Source of the DNA: Sphingomonas sp. HF-S4
GTDB lineage: Bacteria > Pseudomonadota > Alphaproteobacteria > Sphingomonadales > Sphingomonadaceae
Assembly: GCF_032911445.1 (NCBI RefSeq)
Contig: NZ_JAWJEJ010000001.1
Coordinates: 2,604,001 to 2,668,000, forward strand
Length of the DNA stretch: 64,000 nucleotides
Reading direction: 5' to 3'
Made by a program: the position numbers and the translations under genes. The notes under the pieces are model-generated. The model ran no database searches and was not told where the DNA came from. It saw only the letters and a list, made by a program, of their open reading frames with translations. Positions 43,845 to 54,961 of the stretch are shown piece after piece; positions within the stretch are counted from its first letter, which is position 1; each line of letters opens with the position of its first letter.

Positions 43845-45379
43845 TCGTGCTCGAACCCGGCGCCGTGCCGCTCGCGCAGTGGCGCGCCATCTATCGCGGC
43901 GCGGAGATGCGGCTCGATCCCGCCTGCCGCCCCGCTGTCGAGCGCGCCGCCGAAACCGTTGCCCGGATCGCCGCGGGCGAACGCGCGGTCTACGGCGTCA
44001 ATACCGGCTTCGGGCTGCTCGCCAGCATCCGCATCGATCCCGCCGATTGCGACACGCTCCAGCGCAACCTCGTCGTCTCGCACGCCGCGGGTGTCGGCGA
44101 TGCGATGCCGCGCCCGGTCCTCCGCCTGATGCTCGCGCTCAAGCTCGCCAGCCTCGCGCGCGGCGCCTCTGGCATCCGCCCCGAAACGCTCGACCTGCTC
44201 GAAGCGATGCTCGCGCGCGATCTCCTCCCCGTCGTCCCCGCACAGGGTTCGGTCGGCGCCTCGGGCGATCTTGCGCCGCTCGCGCATATGGCCGCGGCGA
44301 TGATCGGTGTCGGCGAAATCGATACACTTGCGGGCCGCTCGCCTGCCGACAAGGCCCTGCGCGACGCCGGCCTCGCCCCCCTCGCGCTCGGCCCCAAGGA
44401 AGGCCTCGCCTTGCTCAACGGCACCCAATTCTCGACGGCCTATGCGCTTGCCGGGCTGTTCGAGGCCGAGGCGCTCCACGCCGCCGCGTTGGTCTCCGGT
44501 GCGCTGTCGACCGAGGCGGCCAAGGGTTCGGACACGCCGTTCGACCCGCGCATCCACGATCTGCGCGGCCATCGCGGCCAGATCGAAGTCGCCGCGATGC
44601 TCCGCGCGATGATGCACGAATCGCCACTGCGCGCCTCGCACCGCGACGACGACAAGCGCGTCCAGGATCCCTATTGCCTGCGCTGCCAGCCCCAGGTGAT
44701 GGGCGCCGCGCTCGATCTCCTCCGCCAGGCCGCCGCCACGCTCGCCACCGAGGCGAACAGCGTCTCGGACAACCCTTTGGTCTTCCCCGACACCGGCGAG
44801 GTGCTGTCGGGCGGGAATTTCCACGCCGAGCCCGTCGCCTTCGCCGCAGACATGATCGCGATGGCGCTGTGCGAGATCGGCTCGCTGTCCGAGCGCCGGC
44901 TGGCGATGCTCGTCGATCCGGCGCTATCGGGCCTGCCCGCCTTCCTCACCCCGCGCCCGGGGCTCAATTCGGGCTTCATGATCCCCCAGGTCACCGCCGC
45001 CGCCCTGGTCTCCGAGAACAAGCAGCGTGCCTACCCCGCCAGCGTCGATTCGATCCCGACTTCGGCCAATCAGGAAGACCATGTCTCGATGGCGGCGCAC
45101 GGCGCGCGCCGGCTGATGGCGATGGCCGACAATGGGGGGCACATCGTCGCGATCGAACTGCTCGCCGCCGCGCAGGGCTATGATTTCCACGCACCCGTCA
45201 CCAGCAGCGAGGCGATCCGCGCCGTCCACGCCGAGGTCCGCGCCGCGGTCCCGCATCTCGACGACGATCGCTATTTCCACCCCGACATCGCCGCCGCCAC
45301 CCAAATCGTCCGCTCCGGCCGGCTGCGCGACATCGTCGATGCCCACGCCATTCCGGTTCCGTCGGTGGCGCATGACTGA
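43841..45379 (+). CDS. hutH: Histidine ammonia-lyase HutH
   Basis: 512 residues from ATG 43841. The self-made MIO cofactor triad is A140-S141-G142, followed by D143, in [15 protein letters not shown]. Other family motifs are YGVNTGFG (with the catalytic Tyr), [12 protein letters not shown], and [14 protein letters not shown]. It converts L-histidine to urocanate and ammonia, the first step of the pathway, in the cytoplasm as a tetramer. Length equals that of other bacterial enzymes. The start overlaps hutI (ATGA) and the end overlaps hutG by 8 bases. Confidence 0.95.
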   Translation: MIVLEPGAVPLAQWRAIYRGAEMRLDPACRPAVERAAETVARIAAGERAVYGVNTGFGLLASIRIDPADCDTLQRNLVVSHAAGVGDAMPRPVLRLMLALKLASLARGASGIRPETLDLLEAMLARDLLPVVPAQGSVGASGDLAPLAHMAAAMIGVGEIDTLAGRSPADKALRDAGLAPLALGPKEGLALLNGTQFSTAYALAGLFEAEALHAAALVSGALSTEAAKGSDTPFDPRIHDLRGHRGQIEVAAMLRAMMHESPLRASHRDDDKRVQDPYCLRCQPQVMGAALDLLRQAAATLATEANSVSDNPLVFPDTGEVLSGGNFHAEPVAFAADMIAMALCEIGSLSERRLAMLVDPALSGLPAFLTPRPGLNSGFMIPQVTAAALVSENKQRAYPASVDSIPTSANQEDHVSMAAHGARRLMAMADNGGHIVAIELLAAAQGYDFHAPVTSSEAIRAVHAEVRAAVPHLDDDRYFHPDIAAATQIVRSGRLRDIVDAHAIPVPSVAHD

Positions 45380-46186
45380 ACCCGATTGGCTCGTCGTTCG
45401 CCGTGGCAATGCGCCGCTGGTGCTCGGCATGCCGCATACCGGCACCGACATTCCGGCCGATCTGCTCCCGCATTTCGTTTCGCGCTGGCGCGCCCGAAAA
45501 GACACCGACTGGTGGATCGACCGGCTCTATGCCTTCGCCGCCGATCTCGACGCGACGATCGTCCGCACCACGATTTCGCGCAGCGTCATCGACGTCAACC
45601 GAGATCCTTCTGGCGCTTCGCTCTATCCCGGCCAGCTGACGACCACGCTCTGCCCCACCGCCACGTTCGATAACGAACCGCTCTATCTGCCCGGCGGCGA
45701 GCCCGGCGATGCCGAGATCGCCGAGCGCCGCGACCGTTGGCTGACGCCCTATCACGCCGCGCTGACCGCCGAACTCGCCCGGCTGCGCGACGCGCACGGC
45801 CATGTCGTGCTCTACGACTGCCATTCTATCCGCAGCCGCGTCCCGCGCCTGTTCGACGGCGAACTCCCCCAGTTCAACGTCGGCACCAATAACGGCACCA
45901 CGTGCGACCCCATGCTCGAAGCCGCGATCGAGCGCGCCTGCGCCGCCACCGGCCGCTCGCTGGTGATCAACGGCCGCTTCCGCGGCGGCTGGACCACACG
46001 CCACCACGGCCGCCCCGATCTCGGCGTACACGCGATCCAGATGGAGCTCGCCTGCCGCGGCTATATCGACGAGCCCGACACGCCGGACGAGGCCAACTGG
46101 CCCCCGCGCTACGACTCCGCCCGCGCCGCGCCGCTCGCCGGCCAGCTCCGCGATATCCTCACCGCCTGCCTGGAGTGGAAACCCGC

Positions 46187-46190
<4 letters not shown>
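45372..46190 (+). CDS. hutG: N-formylglutamate deformylase HutG
   Basis: 272 residues from ATG 45372; longer frames upstream lie inside hutH. The sequence has [10 protein letters not shown] with a metal-type His, a [17 protein letters not shown] stretch, DCHSIRS, and [11 protein letters not shown] with more His, as in the FGase family. It cleaves N-formyl-L-glutamate to glutamate and formate, the last step when HutF is used. Overlaps hutH by 8 bases and hutU by four (ATGA), so the arm is tightly coupled. Confidence 0.93.
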
Positions 46191-47848
<1,658 letters not shown>

Positions 47849-47860
47849 CGCGAAAAAGGG

Positions 47861-47886
47861 GTGCCGGCACCTATCGGCGCCGGCAC
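47861..47886. terminator. GC hairpin after hutU, possible terminator
   Basis: GTGCCGGC and GCCGGCAC pair across a 10-base loop, 12 bases after the hutU stop. An A run precedes it, which gives a U tract only for minus-strand transcription, so it may instead end read-through from the tRNA-Pro side. Confidence 0.5.
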
Positions 47887-47911
47887 AACCCATTCCAATG
47901 CTTTGGTAAGC

Positions 47912-47988
47912 TGGTCGGGGCGACAGGATTCGAACCTGCGACCCCCACACCCCCAGTGTGATGCGCTACCAGGCTGCGCTACGCCCCG
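47912..47988 (-). tRNA. tRNA-Pro (anticodon GGG)
   Basis: The minus strand reads CGGGGCGTAGCGCAGCCTGG at the 5' end, an anticodon loop CTGGGGG with U33 then GGG, GGTTCGAATCC as T arm, and CGCCCCG-A-CCA at the 3' end with CCA encoded. The acceptor stem pairs fully. It lies between hutU and yajC. Confidence 0.95.
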
Positions 47989-48129
47989 ACCGAGGGTGCG
48001 CGCTCTAGTCCGGTCCGCGGCGGGATGCAAGCGGCAGCGACAATAGTTGCGCGCCTTTGTGCGCCATGTTAGCGCGCCCCGCTTGAAAGGGGCCGTTCCG
48101 CGCCCCCCACTCCAGGCATCCGGAAACCC

Positions 48130-48471
48130 ATGTTCGCTACCCCCGCATATGCACAGGCAGCCGGCACCGCGGCACAGGGCGGAGGCACCGCCGGCGCGAT
48201 CGTCTCGCTGCTGCCGCTCGTCCTCATCTTCGTCGTCTTCTACTTCCTGATGATCCGCCCCCAGCAAAAGCGCATGAAGGCGCTGCAGGATTCGGTCGCC
48301 GCGGTGAAGAAGGGCGACACCGTCGTCACCGCGGGCGGGCTGATCGGCAAGGTCACCAAGGTCGATGAAACCGAAGTCGAGATCGAACTCGGCACCAACG
48401 TCAAGGTCCGCGCGATCAAGGCGACGCTCGCCGAAGTTCGCGGGCTCGGCGCCAAGCCCGCGAACGACTGA
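48130..48471 (+). CDS. yajC: Sec translocon accessory protein YajC
   Basis: 113 residues from ATG 48130. An Ala/Gly-rich start leads to one membrane helix (IVSLLPLVLIFVVFYFLMI), the diagnostic RPQQKRMK, and a small cytoplasmic domain (KKGDTVVTAGGLIGKV). YajC associates with SecDF at SecYEG. The stop overlaps the secD start by one base (TGATG), so the two are coupled. Confidence 0.95.
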   Translation: MFATPAYAQAAGTAAQGGGTAGAIVSLLPLVLIFVVFYFLMIRPQQKRMKALQDSVAAVKKGDTVVTAGGLIGKVTKVDETEVEIELGTNVKVRAIKATLAEVRGLGAKPAND

Positions 48472-50057
48472 TGCTCGATTTTCCGCGCTGGAAGATCCTG
48501 ACGATCACCCTGTTCCTCGGGGTGATGATCGCGATCTCGATCCCGAGCTTCATCCCCAAGAGCGTCCGCGAGACGTGGCCGTCGTGGATGCCCAAGCCCG
48601 CGATCAACCTGGGCCTCGATCTCGCCGGCGGTTCGTACCTGCTGCTCGAGGCCGACACCAAGGACGTCGCTGCGGCTCGGCTGGAGCAGATGCGTGATCA
48701 GGTCCGCGCCGAGATGCGCCGCGATCCGCGTATCGATATCGGCGACATCTCGGTCCAGGGCGGCAAGCTGAGCTTCATGGTCCGCGACCCGTCCAAGGTC
48801 GATGCCGCGCGCGAGAAGCTGCTGGCAATCACTGGCAGCGGCGTCGGCACCACCGGCCAGCGCGATTGGGAAATCGCGGTCGTCGACACGTCGCGCTTCG
48901 TGCTCACGCCGACCGAAGCCGGACTGAAGCAGGCTATCGACACTGCGATGGGCGATGCCCGCGAGATCGTCGAGACGCGCATCAATGCGCTGGGTACGGT
49001 CGAGCCCACGGTGGTTCGCGAAGGCGGCAACCGCATCGTCGTCCAGGTTCCGGGGCTCGAGGATCCAAAGGCACTCAAGGAGCTGCTCGGCAAGACCGCC
49101 AAGCTCGAATTCCGCCTGGTCAGCGCCGACCAGTCGGGCGCGCAAACCGGCACCGCGCCGGCGGGCAGCATCCTGCTTCCGTATCAGGAAGGCGGGCGCG
49201 TCGCGGTCGATCGCGAAGTGATGATCCGCGGCGAGATGCTGGTCAACGCCACGCAGAGCTACGATCCGCAGACCGGCGCGCCCGGCGTCACGCTCCAGCT
49301 CGACGGCGCCGGCGCAAAACGCTTCGCCAAGGTCACTCAGGAGAACTCGGGCAAGCCCTTCGCGATCATCGTCGACAATGTCGTGATCTCGGCGCCGCGC
49401 ATCAACGAGCCGATCCTCGGCGGCAGCGCCGTGATCAACGGCGGCTTCACCGTCGAGAGCGCCAACCAGCTCGCGATCGCGCTGCGCTCGGGCAAGCTGC
49501 CCGTCACGCTCAAGGTCGTCCAGGAATCGACCGTCAGCCCCGAGCTCGGCGCCGACTCGATCCGCGCCGGCATCACTGCGTCGATCATCGCGGTGGTCGC
49601 GGTCATCGCGTTCATGATCCTGACCTATGGCCGCTTCGGCATCTATGCGACGCTGGCCGTGGTCATCAACGTGCTGGTCATCGTCGGGGTGATGGGCATC
49701 CTCAACGCCACGCTCACCCTGCCCGGCATCGCCGGCTTCGTGCTGACGATCGGCACCGCGGTCGACGCCAACGTGCTGATCAACGAGCGCATCCGCGAAG
49801 AGCGGCGGCGCGGCCGCAGCATCATGCAATCGGTCGAATTGGGCTATAAGGAGGCCAGCCGGACGATCTTCGAAGCCAACGTGACGCACGCCATTGCCGG
49901 CGTGATCATGCTGATCCTCGGCTCGGGTCCGGTGCGCGGCTTCGCAGTCGTGTTGCTGATCGGCATCGCCACATCGGTATTCACCGCCGTGGTGTTCACT
50001 CGCATGCTCGTCACGATCTGGCTGCGCCGTAACCGGCCCAGCGAAATCCACATTTAA
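48471..50057 (+). CDS. secD: Protein translocase subunit SecD
   Basis: 528 residues from ATG 48471. A first membrane helix (ILTITLFLGVMIAISIPSF) precedes LGLDLAGGSYLLLEAD, a large periplasmic P1 domain (KAL-KELLGKTAKLEFRLV), GGFTVESANQLAIALRSGKL, and five membrane helices with VLTIGTAVDANVLINERIREE. SecD with SecF uses proton-motive force to pull exported proteins through SecYEG. Normal length. Twelve bases separate it from secF. Confidence 0.95.
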   Translation: MLDFPRWKILTITLFLGVMIAISIPSFIPKSVRETWPSWMPKPAINLGLDLAGGSYLLLEADTKDVAAARLEQMRDQVRAEMRRDPRIDIGDISVQGGKLSFMVRDPSKVDAAREKLLAITGSGVGTTGQRDWEIAVVDTSRFVLTPTEAGLKQAIDTAMGDAREIVETRINALGTVEPTVVREGGNRIVVQVPGLEDPKALKELLGKTAKLEFRLVSADQSGAQTGTAPAGSILLPYQEGGRVAVDREVMIRGEMLVNATQSYDPQTGAPGVTLQLDGAGAKRFAKVTQENSGKPFAIIVDNVVISAPRINEPILGGSAVINGGFTVESANQLAIALRSGKLPVTLKVVQESTVSPELGADSIRAGITASIIAVVAVIAFMILTYGRFGIYATLAVVINVLVIVGVMGILNATLTLPGIAGFVLTIGTAVDANVLINERIREERRRGRSIMQSVELGYKEASRTIFEANVTHAIAGVIMLILGSGPVRGFAVVLLIGIATSVFTAVVFTRMLVTIWLRRNRPSEIHI

Positions 50058-50069
50058 GGACGCGCGACC

Positions 50070-51032
50070 ATGCGGCTCCTCAAGATCGTTCCGGACAACA
50101 CGAACATTGCGTTCGTCCGGGTTCGCCACATCGCCTTCGCGATCACTGCGCTGCTCACCATCGCCGCGATCGCGATGGTGTTGACCCGCGGCCTCAACAT
50201 GGGCGTCGACTTCATTGGCGGCGTGTCGATCGAGGAGAAGTTCGCCTCGCCGCCACCGCAAGACGAAGTACGCGAGACGGTCAATGCGCTCGGCGTGGGC
50301 GAGGCCGCGCTCCAGCAATTGGGCGGCGCCAACACCGTGACGATCCGCCTGCCGGTGCCCGAATCGGCCGATCCCGCCGCGACCGACCAGATGGTCGAGA
50401 AGGTGAAGGCGGCGCTGGCGGCGAAGTTCCCCGGCGCGACCTTCAGCAACTATTCCACCGTCTCGGGCAAGGTTTCGGACGAACTGATCCAGAACGGCAT
50501 CCTTGCCGTCGTGCTGGCGGTGATGGGCATCGCGATCTTCTCGTGGCTGCGCTACGAATGGCAGTTCGGCGTGTCCACCGCGGTCGCGATCATCCACGAC
50601 GTGCTGATGACGCTGGGCTTCTTCGCGCTGACCCAGATGGTGTTCGACCTCAACATCATCGCCGCGGTGCTGACGATCATCGGCTATTCGATCAACGACA
50701 AGATGGTGATCGACGACCGTATCCGCGAGAACATGCGCAAATACCGCAAGATGGGCATGAAGGAGCTGATCGACCTGTCGGTCAACGAGACCCTGCCCCG
50801 CACGGTGATGACCTCCGTGACGATCATGCTCGCATTGGGCGCGCTGCTGATCTTCGGCGGGCACGTCCTGCGCGGCTTCACCGCGGCGATGATGCTCGGC
50901 ATCGTCGTCGGCACCTATTCGTCGGTCTATGTCTCGTCGTCGCTGCTGATCACGCTTGGCCTCAAGCCCGGCTTCCGCGAGGACAAGGCGGAGGCGAGCA
51001 ACGCCGAGCGCGTCGGCCCGCGCGAAGGATGA
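50070..51032 (+). CDS. secF: Protein translocase subunit SecF
   Basis: 320 residues from ATG 50070, with GGACGCG before it. Conserved parts are RGLNMGVDFIGGVSIEEKF, FSWLRYEWQFGVSTAVAIIHD, TIIGYSINDKMVIDDRIREN and a final helix (IVVGTYSSVYVSSSLLITLG). Membrane partner of SecD in the proton-driven late step of export. The stop overlaps the next gene start (ATGA). Confidence 0.95.
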   Translation: MRLLKIVPDNTNIAFVRVRHIAFAITALLTIAAIAMVLTRGLNMGVDFIGGVSIEEKFASPPPQDEVRETVNALGVGEAALQQLGGANTVTIRLPVPESADPAATDQMVEKVKAALAAKFPGATFSNYSTVSGKVSDELIQNGILAVVLAVMGIAIFSWLRYEWQFGVSTAVAIIHDVLMTLGFFALTQMVFDLNIIAAVLTIIGYSINDKMVIDDRIRENMRKYRKMGMKELIDLSVNETLPRTVMTSVTIMLALGALLIFGGHVLRGFTAAMMLGIVVGTYSSVYVSSSLLITLGLKPGFREDKAEASNAERVGPREG

Positions 51033-51400
51033 AGATGGAACGCCGCAGCGCCGACGGGCCGGTGATCTCCGGCTTTTCGGGGCGCGGCTTCAAGGTCGAC
51101 GAGAATGTCTATGAGGGGCTGCTGATCACGCCCCAGCGCGCAGATGGCTGGTCGCCGCCGCCGATCGCCGAACTCAGCGAAGCCGATCTCGTCCCGCTGC
51201 TGTCGCTCGATCCGCAGCCCGAATTCCTGCTGCTCGGCACTGGCGAGACGCTCGTCCGCCCTGCCCCCGCCTTCGTAAAGGCGCTCGGCGCGCGCGGCAT
51301 CGGCGTCGAGGCGATGGACAGCCGCGCCGCCGCGCGCGCCTGGGGCGTGCTCCGCGCCGAACTGCGCTGGGTCGCCGGCGCGCTCTACCCGCTCGCGTAA
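51029..51400 (+). CDS. Mth938-like domain protein
   Basis: 123 residues from ATG 51029, overlapping the secF stop by four bases. SFSGRGFKVDENVYEGLLITP-like sequence at the start, LLLGTGETLVRP in the middle and GIGVEAMDSRAAARAWGVL at the end match the Mth938/NDUFAF3-type fold. The bacterial role is not settled; the mitochondrial relative helps complex I assembly. A gene of this type after secF is a usual arrangement in alphaproteobacteria. Soluble, cytoplasmic, no catalytic residues known. Confidence 0.85.
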   Translation: MKMERRSADGPVISGFSGRGFKVDENVYEGLLITPQRADGWSPPPIAELSEADLVPLLSLDPQPEFLLLGTGETLVRPAPAFVKALGARGIGVEAMDSRAAARAWGVLRAELRWVAGALYPLA

Positions 51401-51445
51401 TTCCACCAACGAACGGAAGCGGCCGGCTCGCACGAAGGATCGACC

Positions 51446-52084
51446 ATGCACCTAACCGGCCCCAGCCTGGCGCCCCTGTCCGGCAACTCACCCCAGCAAC
51501 TGGTCGTGCTGCTCCACGGCTATGGCTCGAACGGCGCCGACCTGATTTCGCTCGCGCCGATGTGGCAACGGCTGCTCCCCGATGCGCTGTTCGTCGCTCC
51601 CAACGCCCCCGAGCGCTGCCCCGGCGTCCCCGGCGGGCATCAATGGTGGGCGCTCCACGACCTGAACCGCGCCGCGCTCGCCGCCGGCGCCCAGGCCGCC
51701 GCACCGGCGCTCGATACGACTCTCGACGCCCTGCTCGCCGAGCATGACCTCGCCGACGACAGGCTCGCGCTGGTCGGCTTCAGCCAGGGCACGATGATGG
51801 CGCTCCAGGTGGGCCCACGCCGCGAACGCGCGCTCGCGGGAATCGTCGGTTACTCGGGAATGCTCGCCGGGACTTTGGACGAGATCCTTAGAAAGCCCCC
51901 GGTACTGCTGATCCACGGCGATGCCGACACGGTGGTGCCGGTGGGCGCGTACAAGCATGCGCATGCCGAATTGGTGCGGCATGGGTTCGCGGTGGAGGGG
52001 CATGTCACCCCCGGTTTGGGCCACGGCATCGATCCAAACGGCATCGCGCTAGGCGGCCAATTTCTGCAGCGCGTGCTGAGCTAA
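51446..52084 (+). CDS. Alpha/beta-hydrolase of the phospholipase/carboxylesterase family
   Basis: 212 residues from ATG 51446, with GAAGGA upstream. LVVLLHGYGSNGADL gives the oxyanion region, VGFSQGTMMAL the nucleophile S113, HGDADTVVP the acid Asp (about 165) and GLGHGIDP the His (about 197). Length and motifs fit the small carboxylesterase/YpfH-like family that cleaves acyl or lysophospholipid esters. Cytoplasmic, no signal peptide. It converges on the threonine synthase-like gene with a palindromic element between them. Confidence 0.88.
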   Translation: MHLTGPSLAPLSGNSPQQLVVLLHGYGSNGADLISLAPMWQRLLPDALFVAPNAPERCPGVPGGHQWWALHDLNRAALAAGAQAAAPALDTTLDALLAEHDLADDRLALVGFSQGTMMALQVGPRRERALAGIVGYSGMLAGTLDEILRKPPVLLIHGDADTVVPVGAYKHAHAELVRHGFAVEGHVTPGLGHGIDPNGIALGGQFLQRVLS

Positions 52085-52213
52085 AATCCTCCCCCGGAGG
52101 GGGAGGGAGAGGGGGACCGCGAAGCGGTGGAGGGGTAGTCTCCACAAGCGACGTCGCCCCTGTAGACTACCCCGTCAGCCTGCGGCTGCCACCTCCCCCG
52201 CCGGGGTAGGATT
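52085..52213. repeat. Nested palindromic intergenic element (REPIN/MITE-like)
   Basis: Outer arms AATCCT (52085-52090) and AGGATT (52208-52213) enclose GC-rich hairpins and an inner perfect pair GGGGTAGTCT (52132-52141) and AGACTACCCC (52164-52173). It fills the whole space between two convergent genes, touching the stop of the second, and can fold in both transcripts. Sequence of this style is common in sphingomonad intergenic DNA; it may also act as a terminator. Confidence 0.7.
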
Positions 52214-53435
52214 AGAGACTCGCCCAGTCGATGGCCGCATTTCGATCCAGAAACCGCGACGCGTCCGCCAACGGGTACTTCAGCCCCGTCGCGCAGTTGA
52301 ACAGCACCACCCGCTCCTCCGCATCCACCAGCCCGCTCGCCAGCGCATCGCGGTACGCCGCCAGCGTCGCCCCGCCCTCTGGACATAGCAGAAGCCCATC
52401 CTGCGTCCCCGCTTCTGCCACGGCCTGCATCAGCGCGGCATCGGACACCGCCAGCGCCTTGCCGCCGCTCGCCCGCACTGCGTCGAGGATCAGGAAATCC
52501 CCCACCGCCTGCGGCACGCGGATCCCTGCTGCCACGGTATGGGCGTCCTCCCAGCGCACCGCATGCCGCTCGCCCGCCTCGAACGCGCGGACGATCGGCG
52601 CGCAGCCCTCGGCCTGCACCGCGTACATCCGCGGGCGCTTCGATCCGATCCAGCCGAGCGCCTCCATCTCGTCGAACGCCTTCCACATCCCGATCAGCCC
52701 GGTGCCGCCGCCCGTGGGATAAAAGATCGCGTCGGGCAGTTCCCAGCCGAGCTGCTCGGCAAGCTCGAGCCCCATCGTCTTCTTGCCCTCGATCCGGTAC
52801 GGTTCCTTGAGCGTCGACAAGTCGAACCAGCCCCGCGCTTCCTTACCCGCGCCGACCAATTTGCCGCAATCGTCGATCAGGCCGTTGACCCGATAGACCC
52901 GCGCCCCCTGCGCGGCGATTTCGCGGACGTTGATTTCCGGCGTGTCGTCGGGACAGAAGATCACCGCCTCGATCCCCGCGCGCGCGGCATAGGCCGCGGC
53001 GGCCGCGCCGGCATTGCCGTTGGTCGGCATCGCGATCGTCGCGACTCCGAGTTCCTTCGCCATCGCAATCGCCATCACCAGCCCGCGCGCCTTGAACGAT
53101 CCCGTCGGCAGCCGCCCCTCGTCCTTGACCCAGACATTGCCCGGCTCGTTCTCCAGCGGGACGATCGGCGTCGCGGTCTCGCCCAGGCTGACGATGTTGG
53201 CGGTGCGCCGCACCGGCAACAGCTCGCGATACTTCCACAGGTCTGCCGGCCGCGCGGCGAGGTCCGCCGGTGTCAGCGCCGCCCTGACGCCGTCGAGATC
53301 ATAGCGCACGAGCAACGGTCGTCCGACCCGTGACAGCCCATGCAGTTGGTCCGCCTCGTACCGCTCGCCGGTCATCGAACATTCGAGATGGCTGACGAAG
53401 GTCGGCCGATCGGCGGAGAGGTTATCGTCGTGCAT
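52212..53435 (-). CDS. Threonine synthase-like PLP enzyme
   Basis: 407 residues from ATG 53435. A zinc-ribbon-free N-terminal part (SHLECSMTGERYEADQLHGL) leads to the PLP domain. VKDEGRLPTGSFKARG holds the Schiff-base Lys, PTNGNAGAAAAAYAARAG holds the asparagine loop, and YPTGGGTGLIGMWKAF is the phosphate-binding loop. The later part (CPEGGATLAAYRDAL) closes the fold. Known activity: O-phosphohomoserine to threonine; some relatives act on related substrates, so the annotation stays at family level. Its stop lies inside the palindromic element shared with the esterase. Confidence 0.85.
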   Translation of the reverse strand: MHDDNLSADRPTFVSHLECSMTGERYEADQLHGLSRVGRPLLVRYDLDGVRAALTPADLAARPADLWKYRELLPVRRTANIVSLGETATPIVPLENEPGNVWVKDEGRLPTGSFKARGLVMAIAMAKELGVATIAMPTNGNAGAAAAAYAARAGIEAVIFCPDDTPEINVREIAAQGARVYRVNGLIDDCGKLVGAGKEARGWFDLSTLKEPYRIEGKKTMGLELAEQLGWELPDAIFYPTGGGTGLIGMWKAFDEMEALGWIGSKRPRMYAVQAEGCAPIVRAFEAGERHAVRWEDAHTVAAGIRVPQAVGDFLILDAVRASGGKALAVSDAALMQAVAEAGTQDGLLLCPEGGATLAAYRDALASGLVDAEERVVLFNCATGLKYPLADASRFLDRNAAIDWASL

Positions 53436-53437
53436 GA

Positions 53438-54274
53438 CTAGCGCTTAGGCCAGCCGAGCTCCGCAAGCACGGGGAAATGGTCCGACGTCTGCACCTCGCC
53501 CCGATGGTCGGTGATCGTCGTCACGCGCTTCGCAGCGAAGCCGCGCAGGAAGATCCAGTCGATCTGCTTGTCGGCCTTGCCGGTGAAATTGTGGAACGTC
53601 TCCGCCGGCCCCAGCTTCACCGGGGCACTGGCCCGCGCGTCCACCAGCTTGGTCGCCAGCGTGCGATGCGCCGCGCTGTCGGGCGTGGTGTTGAAGTCGC
53701 CGGTCAGCACCACGGGCAGGTCGCCGGCGAGCGCGGTGATCCGCTCGAGGATCAATGCCGCGCCCTTGGTCCGCGCATCCTCGTCCTCTTCGCGGTACGG
53801 GAAGTGCGTGTTGAATGCATAGAAACGCCGCCCGCCCTTCACTGTCTCGAACAACCCCCAGGTCACCATCCGCGGCAACGGATGCCCCCAGCTGATGCTG
53901 CCCACCACCTCCGGCGTGTCGGACAGCCAGAACTGGCCCGACTCGATCAGCTTGAGCCGGTCTGTCCGGTAGAAGATGCCCATATGCTCGTCGTCATGGC
54001 CGCCGCGGCGATCGTTGCCGAACCAGGCGTAATTCTTGAGCCGCGACACCAGGAAATCGCCCTGGACCTTGAGCAGCTCCTGCGTCCCGAACAGATCGGG
54101 CGCCGCTTTTTTCAGCATCGCCGCGGTGACTTCCTTGCGCTTGTCCCACGCATTCGCGCCGTCGCTGTCGTTGGCGTAGCGGATGTTGAAGCTCATCACC
54201 TTTAGCGGCGCCTGCGCCCAGGCCGGTCCGCCCACCGCCAGCATCGCCGCCAGCACCCACAGGATCAACTTCAT
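53438..54274 (-). CDS. Secreted endonuclease/exonuclease/phosphatase-fold protein
   Basis: 278 residues from ATG 54274, with a strong GAGGAGG; the frame open to 54733 is a shadow of hslV. A signal peptide ([21 protein letters not shown]) precedes MSFNIRYAN (metal Asn), FGTQELLK (metal Glu), [22 protein letters not shown] (D-x-N), WIFLRGF with its Asp, and TSDHFPV (final D-H). All EEP catalytic residues are present. Substrates in the family are DNA, phosphoinositides or sphingomyelin; the export signal suggests a periplasmic phosphodiesterase or nuclease. Two bases separate it from the upstream threonine synthase-like gene. Confidence 0.88.
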   Translation of the reverse strand: MKLILWVLAAMLAVGGPAWAQAPLKVMSFNIRYANDSDGANAWDKRKEVTAAMLKKAAPDLFGTQELLKVQGDFLVSRLKNYAWFGNDRRGGHDDEHMGIFYRTDRLKLIESGQFWLSDTPEVVGSISWGHPLPRMVTWGLFETVKGGRRFYAFNTHFPYREEDEDARTKGAALILERITALAGDLPVVLTGDFNTTPDSAAHRTLATKLVDARASAPVKLGPAETFHNFTGKADKQIDWIFLRGFAAKRVTTITDHRGEVQTSDHFPVLAELGWPKR

Positions 54275-54323
54275 CCAAACCTCCTCTTTGCGCCACCGAA
54301 ACGGCTCCCCATATGCGGCGCCT

Positions 54324-54878
54324 ATGAGCGACAACAGCAATGCGTGGCACGGCACCACAATCCTCTCCGTGCGCAAATCCGGCAAGGTGGTCATCGCAGG
54401 CGACGGGCAGGTCTCGGCGGGCAACACGGTGATGAAGCCCAATGCGCGCAAAGTGCGACCACTTGGTGACGGCAAGGTCATCGCCGGTTTCGCCGGCGCC
54501 ACCGCCGACGCCTTCACTCTGTTCGAGCGGCTCGAGTCCAAGCTCGAGCGGCACCAGGGCCAGCTGCTCCGCGCCGCGGTCGAGCTCGCCAAGGACTGGC
54601 GCACCGACAAGTATCTCCGCAACCTCGAGGCGATGCTGATCGTCGCCGACAAGGACGTGACGCTGGTGGTTACCGGCAACGGCGACGTGCTCGAGCCCGA
54701 GGGCGGCGTCGCCGCGATCGGATCGGGCGGCAACTTCGCCCTCGCCGCCGCCCGCGCGCTGGTCGATTACGAGACCGACGCCGAAAAGATCGCGCGCGCC
54801 GCCATGAAGATCGCCGGCGAGCTTTGCGTCTACACCAATGACCGGCTGACGGTGGAGATCCTCGATAGCGCCAGTTGA
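54324..54878 (+). CDS. hslV: ATP-dependent protease proteolytic subunit HslV
   Basis: 184 residues from ATG 54324; the longer frame upstream is rejected because it overlaps the divergent gene. The mature N-terminal nucleophile is T11 in [14 protein letters not shown], followed by [49 protein letters not shown] and [14 protein letters not shown]. HslV forms a double hexamer that degrades proteins unfolded by HslU. The HslU ATPase gene usually lies next to it but is not in this window on either side; mutS follows 83 bases later. Confidence 0.94.
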   Translation: MSDNSNAWHGTTILSVRKSGKVVIAGDGQVSAGNTVMKPNARKVRPLGDGKVIAGFAGATADAFTLFERLESKLERHQGQLLRAAVELAKDWRTDKYLRNLEAMLIVADKDVTLVVTGNGDVLEPEGGVAAIGSGGNFALAAARALVDYETDAEKIARAAMKIAGELCVYTNDRLTVEILDSAS

Positions 54879-54961
54879 GCCGATCGGGATCGCACCATTT
54901 GTCCCCAGGAATCCGCCGCCTGGGTGTTGATCCCCTCCCCGCATCGGCTACCCACACCGCC

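Noticed and set aside
48240..50864. 874-residue open frame on the minus strand
   Set aside because: Antisense to secD and secF. Composition is His/Asp/Arg-rich and no domain is visible.
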